Origin: Bradyrhizobium sp. AUGA SZCCT0176
GTDB taxonomy: Bacteria; Pseudomonadota; Alphaproteobacteria; Rhizobiales; Xanthobacteraceae
Direction of reading: 5' to 3'
NCBI RefSeq assembly: GCF_018130145.1
Contig: NZ_JAFCMB010000002.1
Span: 434,001 to 498,000, forward strand
DNA: 64,000 nt
In this document: positions 58,160 through 64,000 of the stretch, one piece after another
How positions within the stretch are numbered: the first letter of the stretch is position 1
Layout of the letters: the number at the start of each line of letters is the position of its first letter
Made by a program: the position numbers and the translations under genes
The notes under the pieces: model-generated
What the model was told of the DNA's origin: nothing
The model's input: only the letters and a program-made list of their open reading frames with translations
Databases searched by the model: none

Positions 58160-58858
58160 ATGAGACGCGCCGACCGGCTGTTCCAGATCATTCAGGTGCT
58201 CCGGCGCACGCGAAAGCCGCTGACGGCGGACGCGATCGCGGCCGAACTCGAGACCTCGAAACGCACCATCTATCGCGACATCGCCACGCTGATCGAACAG
58301 CGCGTGCCGATCCGCGGCGAGGCCGGCATGGGCTACATCCTGGAGAAGGGATTCGACCTGCCTCCGTTGATGCTGACGCCCGACGAGATCGAAGCCGCCG
58401 TGCTCGGCGCGCAATGGGTCGTAGGTCATGCCGATCCCGTGCTGGCACGCGCCGCGCAGGACCTGATGGCGAAGATCGCCGACACGGTCCCGGAACGGTT
58501 GCGGCCTTTCGTTCTCGAACCTGCAAGCCGCGCGCGGTCGGTCTGGAACCGGGAACCGGACCGTATCGACATGGTGCGGACACGCGCCCAGATTCACGAG
58601 GGCAAGAAGATCACCCTGGACTATCGCGACGAACATGGCCGCGAGAGCAAACGCACGATCTGGCCGATTGCCATCGGCTATCACGAAGCGGTGCGGATCA
58701 TGGCGGCGTGGTGCGAGCTGCGGAAGGATTTTCGGAGCTTTCGCACCGACCGTGTCGTCGACGCGGTGTACCACGACGAAAAATATCCGGAGCGGCGCGA
58801 TTTGCTGCGGGCGAAATGGCGGCGCAGCCTGGTCTGGGAAGCCCCGAAGGATACGTAG
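58160..58858 (+). CDS. YafY-type regulator with WYL domain
   Basis: From ATG 58160 the protein has 232 residues. The N-terminal HTH (about 1-60) contains L-T-A-D-A-I-A-A-E-L-E-T-S-K-R-T-I-Y-R-D-I-A-T-L. The WYL region near 150-200 has I-T-L-D-Y-R-D-E-H-G and the W-P-I-A-I-G-Y-H segment, where the usual W-Y-L reads W-P-I. These proteins bind ligands or nucleic acids and act as repressors or activators. It is probably autoregulated and controls the divergent small frame or the GST gene. Confidence 0.85.
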   Translation: MRRADRLFQIIQVLRRTRKPLTADAIAAELETSKRTIYRDIATLIEQRVPIRGEAGMGYILEKGFDLPPLMLTPDEIEAAVLGAQWVVGHADPVLARAAQDLMAKIADTVPERLRPFVLEPASRARSVWNREPDRIDMVRTRAQIHEGKKITLDYRDEHGRESKRTIWPIAIGYHEAVRIMAAWCELRKDFRSFRTDRVVDAVYHDEKYPERRDLLRAKWRRSLVWEAPKDT

Positions 58859-58894
58859 AGCAACCTCCACACGAACCGTACGAATCGCGGCAGC

Positions 58895-58961
58895 ACCCCC
58901 ACCCCAGCCCAAGAGCGAGCTTCGCTCGTCTCGACCCCCGCAAGTGCGGGAGAGGGAGCGC
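58895..58961. repeat. GC-rich hairpin repeat, family D (copy 4)
   Basis: CCCCCACCCCAGCCC...AGAGCGAGCTTCGCTCG...CCCCGCAAGTGCGGGAGAGGG. It contains the AGAGCGAGCTTCGCTCGTCT hairpin also present in copy 1. It lies after the WYL gene. Confidence 0.7.
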
Positions 58962-59046
58962 AGTTCCATCGCGGGCACAGTTCGATCTTCTCGTCATGCT
59001 CCGGCCGCGACTGGTCGGGCGCATCATTCCGCGCTAAACGGCAGCG

Positions 59047-59367
59047 ATGGATGAAGCCGGATCAATGATTGCCAGCGAAAGCCCCTGCCAGGCCTGCGGC
59101 GCCTGCTGCAGCTATTCGCAGAACTGGCCGCGCTTCACGACCGAGGACGATGCCGACCTCGACCTGATCCCGGAAAAGTTCGTCAACGACCGGCTGTCGG
59201 GAATGCGCTGCGACGGCGACCGCTGTTCGGCGTTGTCGGGCAAGGTCGGCGAGGCGACGGCGTGCACCATCTATGCGGTGCGGCCCGAGGTATGCCGGAC
59301 CTGCATGCCCGGCGATCCCGAATGCGCGATGGCGCGGAAGAGGCATGGGCTGGCGGCGCTGGTGTAG
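59047..59367 (+). CDS. YkgJ family cysteine cluster protein
   Basis: The 106-residue protein has C-Q-A-C-G-A-C-C-S-Y near residue 15. It also has C-D-G-D-R-C, A-C-T-I-Y-A-V-R-P-E-V-C-R-T-C and a final C, giving the cysteine spacing of YkgJ (Fe-S or zinc-binding) proteins. The R-P-E-V-C-R segment is the family signature. Function is unknown: family members are described as putative metal chelators. It is a single gene, followed at 10 bases by a family A repeat. Confidence 0.85.
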   Translation: MDEAGSMIASESPCQACGACCSYSQNWPRFTTEDDADLDLIPEKFVNDRLSGMRCDGDRCSALSGKVGEATACTIYAVRPEVCRTCMPGDPECAMARKRHGLAALV

Positions 59368-59376
59368 CTCACTGCT

Positions 59377-59519
59377 GTCGTCCCGGCGCAGTCAGATGCG
59401 CAATTGCGCATCGGGGGACCCATACGCCGCGGCCCGTGTTGTTGGAAAAGAAAGATAACGACCAGCGTGCGAAACAATTTCTGCCGGTAGCTATGGGTCC
59501 CGGCGTTCGCCGGGACGAC
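59377..59519. repeat. Intergenic palindromic repeat, family A (copy 6)
   Basis: GTCGTCCCGGC and GCCGGGACGAC ends, with a GATGCGCAATTGCGCATC insertion near the left end similar in place to that of copy 3. It lies between convergent genes and ends 4 bases from the next stop codon. Confidence 0.85.
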
Positions 59520-59523
59520 GGAC

Positions 59524-59928
59524 TTACGCCGGCACCGCTTCGGCGAGGTCTTCGTCGTCGATTTCGTCTTCAACCGGAGCGAAGGTGGAGAGCGGCTTGG
59601 TCGAAAGCGTGATCGGCTTGCGGTTGCCGTAGGACGACGAGGGCGCGGAGCGCGCGGCCGGCTCGCGGGACAGCGCGTAGAGGGTCGAGCCGACGCGCCC
59701 GCCCAGCGAGATCAACTCGCGCTCGGTGCAGCTGGCGGCAATGGCGAGGGCCAGCGAGTGCAGGTGGCTGCGGCGGTAGCAGAACAGCGCCAGCATCGCG
59801 CGCGTCTCGGAGGAGACACTCTCCACCAGAAGCGGCAGGCCGTTGGCGTTGGCGCGGTACATCTCGCCGAGCAACTCGTCCCGGACCGGGCAGAAATCGT
59901 TCTCGAAGGCTTCGCGGCTTGAAAACAT
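59524..59928 (-). CDS. Conserved-looking hypothetical protein
   Basis: ATG 59928 has GGGAG 8 bases upstream and gives 134 residues starting M-F-S-S-R-E-A-F-E-N-D-F. The first 90 residues look like an alpha-helical cytoplasmic domain (A-L-F-C-Y-R-R-S-H-L-H-S-L-A-L-A-I-A-A-S-C). The C-terminal 40 are polar and end acidic (E-D-E-I-D-D-E-D-L). I do not recognise a named family. A good ribosome site and protein-like composition support coding. Confidence 0.7.
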   Translation of the reverse strand: MFSSREAFENDFCPVRDELLGEMYRANANGLPLLVESVSSETRAMLALFCYRRSHLHSLALAIAASCTERELISLGGRVGSTLYALSREPAARSAPSSSYGNRKPITLSTKPLSTFAPVEDEIDDEDLAEAVPA

Positions 59929-60176
59929 TGCGGTTCTCCCTATGCGGAAGATGCAGTGCAATACTCTAACGAAAGGTTAACCACCCGTACCAGTAGTGTT
60001 CCGGTGCTCTTGCCAGTTTCGACCAAATCGGACCGGCGCAGCCGGTGATTCGCCTGGCGCGAATTGCGCCTAAACCCCTGCCGCCACGGGCTGGCCGGCG
60101 GTCACGTGCAGACCAGGGCAGGCTATGCGTGAGGGAGGCTGGTGCCTATCCGGAATACTCCGGTCCGTAGGCCGGA

Positions 60177-60569
60177 TCAGTTCGCCGCCATGAAGATCGC
60201 CAGGCCGAAGCCGGTGAGATGGTGCAGCGCCTGATCGACGCCGATCAGCGTCCAGAACCAGGGATGCTCATTCTCCAGCGTCACCCCGAAGGACGATGCG
60301 CAGATCCCCTTGGCGCGATCGATCGTGATGTGGATGGCGAAGTCGATAAAGGCGACGAACCAGAACCGCGGCGCGACCACCATGATCAGCAGCAACGATG
60401 TCACGAGATGCACCGAGCAGTGCGCCAGCAACGGCATCGCCCAGCCGGTCTTCTGGTCCTTGCCGATCGCCATCCAGGAAGTCTGAAAAATGAAGTCGGC
60501 AATGATGTGCTTCACCGTGAGAAGCAACATCCATCCCACCAGCGCAGCAACCGGGACCGACGACGACAT
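60177..60569 (-). CDS. DUF3307-type membrane protein
   Basis: From ATG 60569 it has 130 residues (135 from an upstream TTG at 60584, no clear ribosome site for either). Three to four hydrophobic helices are visible. The pattern H-I-I-A-D-F-I-F-Q, L-L-A-H-C-S-V-H, A-I-H-I-T-I-D and D-Q-A-L-H-H-L-T is characteristic of DUF3307. Its conserved His and Asp residues sit in or near membrane helices and could bind metal. Function unknown. It is divergent from the TAXI gene. Confidence 0.8.
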   Translation of the reverse strand: MSSSVPVAALVGWMLLLTVKHIIADFIFQTSWMAIGKDQKTGWAMPLLAHCSVHLVTSLLLIMVVAPRFWFVAFIDFAIHITIDRAKGICASSFGVTLENEHPWFWTLIGVDQALHHLTGFGLAIFMAAN

Positions 60570-60943
60570 GGAAGGAAACAACAAAGCTGACGCCCTTTGC
60601 TGGGACTAACGAGGTGGCAATAAAACCGGGGGTCTAGGCTGTCAGCGAATTTTCTTCTCGAACCCGGACGTGAACGTTGCCGTTATTTATGGCACCTCCC
60701 GGACCGGAATGCACCTGTGGGTGGTTGGAAAAAAAAATGGTGTGGCCCAACGGCGATACTGCGGCATCGGCGCGCAGCTTTTGCGGGTAAGGTTACCGGC
60801 GGGGGAGCGATTTGCAATCCGGCGGGGGCAGGATATCATTGCCGCGCAGGGAAATTGTCGTTCGTTTCTAGGCATTTACGAATTCATTTGGATGGCCTGC
60901 GACGCCGATTTGGCGGCGGGATGTCCTCCGACCGGGTATAGCC
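60570..60943. other. Divergent upstream region of the DUF3307 and TAXI genes
   Basis: This is a 374-base region without a supported gene. It includes a run of nine A residues at about 60727, unusual in this GC-rich sequence. I see no recognisable operator or RNA structure. Confidence 0.4.
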
Positions 60944-62347
60944 ATGAGTGCTGGAGCCCCCACGCCAAAACCCGGTATGCCACGGCGCCTCCGTATGCCG
61001 GTCGTCAAAAGCAACCGCTCCCAGATCGTGCTGTTCTCGATCCTGACCCTGATTCTTACCGCCGCAACGATGTGGGGCGGCCGGGCTTTGGTGCGAAATT
61101 CGGAGACGCTGGTCTTTGCCGTCGGCGAAGCCAATGGGCCCGAGGCGCGTTTTGCGGCCCGGCTTGCCGCCGTCCTGAAGAACAATTCGTCGCGGCTGCG
61201 CCTCAAGATCGTGCCCAACGCCGACAACGCCAAGGCGGTCGCCCAGTTCGACCGCAAGGAAGCCAACCTGGCGATTTTGCGCACCGACGCGAAAATCCCG
61301 TCCCGGGCGCGCGCGGTTGCGATCCTTGAACACGACCTGCTGCTGCTGATCAGTCCCGCCGGTAAAAAGATCAAGACCGTCACCGAGCTGAAGAAAAAGA
61401 AGATCGCCGTCGTCGCCGACCGCGAGAGCAGCGTCACGCTGATCCGGAATATGCTCGAACTTTCCGAGCAGCAGGAAGCAGCGGCGCGAATCCAGTTGGC
61501 CCCGCCGGGGTCGACCTTCGACAAGCTGTTCGCGTCGGGCTTCGGCGCCGTGGTCGCCGTCGTCCATGCCTCGAAGGTCGTGAAGGACAGGAGTTACGAG
61601 CAACATGCCAGGCGCGGCGGCTTCACGCTGAACGCGATCGACGCCGCGAAGGCGATCACCCGGAAATATCCTGCCCTTTCGGAGGAAACGGTCACGACCG
61701 GCATGCTGTCGGCGGCGCCGACGTTGCCCGAGGAAGATATCGAGACCATCGGGCTGCAATGGCTGCTGGTCGCGCAGTCAAATCTGTCGACGACAACCGT
61801 CAGCGACCTCGCGCGCATCATCTACGAGAACAAGGCCGAACTCGCGCTCGACGGCGGCTTCGCCTCCAAGATCGAACCGGCCGCGACCGACAAGGATGCC
61901 TTCATTGTCGCGCATCCGGGGGCTACCGAATACATCAACGACGAGATCAAGTCGTTCGTGGAGCGCTACAGTGACCTGATGTATGTTGCCCTCGCGGCGC
62001 TCGGCATCATCGGCTCGCTGTTCGCCACCATCTACACCAAGGTCACACGCATAGCGCCCGAAAAGGCCAGCCAGCTGGCCACCGCCATTCTCGATATCGG
62101 CGAGCGGATGGCGGATGCCAAATCCCTCGACGCGCTCGACAAACTGCAGGACGAACTTGAAGCCATTATTCGGCGCGTGGTGATAGGGCTGCGCGACGGC
62201 ACCATCTCCAGCGACGGGCTGGATACGTTCAAGCTCGGCTATGAATTCGTGCGCGACGAAATCGGCATGCGCCGCGATCATCTGAAACGGCACCCGCCGC
62301 CCCAGGACGACAAGGTGGTAGCCGTGAAGACCGCGCAAAGCGCGTAA
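60944..62347 (+). CDS. Membrane-tethered TAXI-type solute-binding protein
   Basis: This is a 467-residue protein. A basic N-terminus and one membrane helix (about 28-46) lead to a periplasmic TAXI-like domain (about 50-340). That domain opens L-V-F-A-V-G-E-A-N-G-P-E-A-R-F-A-A-R-L-A, the usual first strand and helix. A second membrane helix (about 343-364) returns to a cytoplasmic tail of about 100 residues, rich in charged helices. TAXI proteins normally feed fused TRAP permeases, but none is present here. The architecture suggests a receptor that signals across the membrane. Confidence 0.78.
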   Translation: MSAGAPTPKPGMPRRLRMPVVKSNRSQIVLFSILTLILTAATMWGGRALVRNSETLVFAVGEANGPEARFAARLAAVLKNNSSRLRLKIVPNADNAKAVAQFDRKEANLAILRTDAKIPSRARAVAILEHDLLLLISPAGKKIKTVTELKKKKIAVVADRESSVTLIRNMLELSEQQEAAARIQLAPPGSTFDKLFASGFGAVVAVVHASKVVKDRSYEQHARRGGFTLNAIDAAKAITRKYPALSEETVTTGMLSAAPTLPEEDIETIGLQWLLVAQSNLSTTTVSDLARIIYENKAELALDGGFASKIEPAATDKDAFIVAHPGATEYINDEIKSFVERYSDLMYVALAALGIIGSLFATIYTKVTRIAPEKASQLATAILDIGERMADAKSLDALDKLQDELEAIIRRVVIGLRDGTISSDGLDTFKLGYEFVRDEIGMRRDHLKRHPPPQDDKVVAVKTAQSA

Positions 62348-62398
62348 TCACGCTACCGGGCCAAGATCAGATCGCATTGCATCCACGATGAAGCTGCG

Positions 62399-62421
62399 TT
62401 CCCTCTCCCGCTTGCGGGGAC
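62399..62421. repeat. Fragment of family D repeat
   Basis: The short remnant CCCTCTCCCGCTTGCGGGGA matches the left end of the copies at 17873 and 48745. It lies in the 84-base space between convergent genes. Confidence 0.6.
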
Positions 62422-62431
62422 GTGAAGCAAA

Positions 62432-63316
62432 TCACCCCGCAGCGGCGCTCGAGCCGCTGGCCGGCACCCGCGCCCTGATTTCCTCGATCTTGCGCTTGAG
62501 CGCGGCCTGCCGCGGATCGGGCAGCGCCGCTGCGCGCGCTTCCGCTACCGCTCCGGCGAGATCTGATAGCGCCAGCACGCCGTCGAAGGTCGGCTTGGCC
62601 AGGCCGTCGATGATCGCGTTCCAGTCCGCCATGCCCTGACGGTAGACGTCGCCATAGCTCTCGATCATGGTCGCGGTCTGCACGATTTCAGAAGCCGCGG
62701 CCGGCTGTTTGTCCAGGCTGCGGCTGATCATGTGCAGCCAGCGTTCGACCCACAGCCGCTCCTTGGCGTAACGCACCGAATAGCGCCGCCACCGCTTCAA
62801 CCCGGCTTCAATCTTGAGGCGGCGAACGCCGAGACGGCTTGCCGCGCTGAATCGAATGGAAATCCGCTTGTGCGCCCACCCTGCCCAGTTAAGCGCATCG
62901 ATCAGATATTCCGCGATAATGGCGGGGAGCGCGCTCACCAGTTCGTCGACCCGGAATTTCCTGATATCGACGACCGGATTGTAGTTCCCGCCGGACCCCT
63001 CGTTGAATTCGGCAAGCTTGAGCTGCGCGATCCGGATCGGATCCTCGTAGCTCATGCGCACCGCCATCAGCCGCGCGATCTCGACCAGCATCGCATCATC
63101 GACCCCATTGCGGCCGACGAACCGCCGCAGCCGGTCGACGTAAAGCTGCGCATAACTCGTGCTCTGATAGTCGATCAGCAGATGGATGGCATCGCTCGCG
63201 ACATCGGTCACCGCTTCTGGCAAGCCCTCGGGAAGGAATGGCGGGGTGTCGTCCTCCTCACCGATGAAATCGGCGAACAGATAACGCAACGACGACATGA
63301 AACCGCGGTCTGACAC
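62432..63316 (-). CDS. Stand-alone DUF6537-like protein
   Basis: A GTG at 63316, with CGGAG 8 bases upstream, gives 294 residues. An ATG at 63298 is the alternative. The region D-Y-Q-S-T-S-Y-A-Q-L-Y-V-D-R-L, M-A-V-R-M-S-Y-E-D-P-I-R-I-A-Q-L-K and I-E-S-Y-G-D-V-Y-R-Q-G resembles the DUF6537 domain found at the C-terminus of indolepyruvate ferredoxin oxidoreductase-type proteins. The oxidoreductase domain itself is missing. It begins 18 bases after the cyclic-nucleotide-binding gene, so the two are probably co-expressed. Function unknown. Confidence 0.7.
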   Translation of the reverse strand: MSDRGFMSSLRYLFADFIGEEDDTPPFLPEGLPEAVTDVASDAIHLLIDYQSTSYAQLYVDRLRRFVGRNGVDDAMLVEIARLMAVRMSYEDPIRIAQLKLAEFNEGSGGNYNPVVDIRKFRVDELVSALPAIIAEYLIDALNWAGWAHKRISIRFSAASRLGVRRLKIEAGLKRWRRYSVRYAKERLWVERWLHMISRSLDKQPAAASEIVQTATMIESYGDVYRQGMADWNAIIDGLAKPTFDGVLALSDLAGAVAEARAAALPDPRQAALKRKIEEIRARVPASGSSAAAG

Positions 63317-63333
63317 TCCCTTAGCTCCGGCCT

Positions 63334-64000
63334 CTACGCAGGTTTCGGCCCGGCGGCAGATGCCGCCGTTTGCTGGGCCAGCTGGTGCTGCAGCGTCTCG
63401 AGGTTCTGAAACAACCGGGCGCTGGCGAGGCGAAGGAAGTAAAAGCCGAACGCCGGGTTTTGAACGTAGAGTTCCTCGACCTTGCTGTAGCTGACGCTCA
63501 GCACGAGGCCGGCCTCGATGCATTCCAGCGACTGGGTGCGCATGTTCGACGGCGACAGCATGCCAAGCTCGCCGACGATGGCGCCGACCGGCAAGACGAT
63601 GCCGGACTCGACCAGCTTGAACTTGCCGCTGACGATGTAGAGCATGTCGTCGGCCTTCTCGTCCTTGTAGAACAGCATTTCCCCGGCCGCGCAATCGCGC
63701 TCGGTCATGAACGGCTTCAGCCACTCCATCGACAGGTCGCTGTTGACCGATTTTTTCACGTCGCGCACGAGCTGCAGCATCTGGTGCAGCCGATAGGAAT
63801 TGACCAGCAGCATCGCCACCTGCACCACCATGACCAGATAATTACGGGACGGAATGGCGGTCAGGAACAGGGCGATGTTGGCGAGAATGCCGAACACCCG
63901 CAAAGGAATCATCGTCCGCATCGTGGTGGTGGCGATCACGAAGATCGACGCGAAGAGGGCGCCGGCCGTGCCGGCATGTTGTGCCAAATGAGACGGATCC
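63334..64000 (-). CDS. Membrane protein with cyclic-nucleotide-binding domain (partial)
   Basis: The frame is open to the right edge, so the true start probably lies outside the window. A TTG at 63987 would give 217 residues. Two or three N-terminal membrane helices (about residues 5-65 from that TTG) precede a CAP-type beta-roll. The roll has F-Y-K-D-E-K-A-D-D-M-L-Y-I-V-S-G-K-F-K-L-V, G-A-I-V-G-E-L-G-M-L-S-P and N-M-R-T-Q-S-L-E-C-I-E-A. The G-E-L motif and the R-T pair partly match the cAMP phosphate-binding cassette (G-E-x...R-x-A), so ligand binding is uncertain. Confidence 0.8.
   Translation of the reverse strand, partial: DPSHLAQHAGTAGALFASIFVIATTTMRTMIPLRVFGILANIALFLTAIPSRNYLVMVVQVAMLLVNSYRLHQMLQLVRDVKKSVNSDLSMEWLKPFMTERDCAAGEMLFYKDEKADDMLYIVSGKFKLVESGIVLPVGAIVGELGMLSPSNMRTQSLECIEAGLVLSVSYSKVEELYVQNPAFGFYFLRLASARLFQNLETLQHQLAQQTAASAAGPKPA

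Overview
The window looks like chromosome of a Bradyrhizobium-type alphaproteobacterium (Bradyrhizobium/Rhodopseudomonas group). The evidence is uniformly high GC, a CycM-type membrane cytochrome c, two catabolic loci laid out like the pim and cou/tar loci of Rhodopseudomonas palustris, a perfect FixK/FNR box, and many short palindromic intergenic repeats. These assignments come from reading the proteins and from remembered gene order, not from a database search. I saw no rRNA, tRNA, CRISPR array, prophage or transposase gene.

Region 1 (1-9.8 kb) is housekeeping: the 5' end of a possible Tat-exported protein, cycM, divergent kdsB and pheA, a luciferase-like monooxygenase, the methionine pair metF-metH, and a maleylacetoacetate isomerase-like GST. 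Region 2 (9.8-15.5 kb) holds the first copy of a ~0.63 kb composite non-coding repeat, a secreted protein with six exact 81-bp repeats, a GST, a DUF6636 protein, and a tightly overlapping glpK / lipocalin-like / GNAT operon.

Region 3 (15.7-32 kb) is a dicarboxylate and fatty-acid beta-oxidation locus. pimF, pimA, pimC and pimD lie on the minus strand. A divergent IclR regulator and a LivGFHM transporter with three tandem, closely related binding proteins lie on the plus strand. Rho-independent terminators separate the binding-protein genes. Glycerate kinase and a PAS-PAS-GGDEF-EAL protein follow.

Region 4 (35.9-52 kb) is a hydroxycinnamate locus. It contains a CouR-type MarR repressor, a second Liv-type transporter with a LivM-LivG fusion, a CouP-type binding protein, a 4-hydroxybenzoyl-CoA thioesterase-like protein, an SDR, CouB-type ligase, CouA-type hydratase/lyase, a TarPQM-type TRAP transporter with DUF3237, and divergent pobA. 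A 15-bp motif, GTTATA-N3-TATAAC, occurs upstream of the couR/transporter pair, couA and pobA, so one repressor may control uptake, side-chain removal and ring hydroxylation. The second copy of the composite repeat lies between couA and the TRAP operon.

Region 5 (52-64 kb) is mixed: a LysR regulator, a flavin-binding-like protein, a dienelactone-hydrolase-like secreted protein, a His-rich secreted protein, an orphan fourth paralogue of the binding proteins behind a perfect FixK box, a GST, a WYL regulator, small conserved proteins, a membrane-tethered TAXI protein, and a cyclic-nucleotide-binding membrane protein next to a stand-alone DUF6537-like protein.
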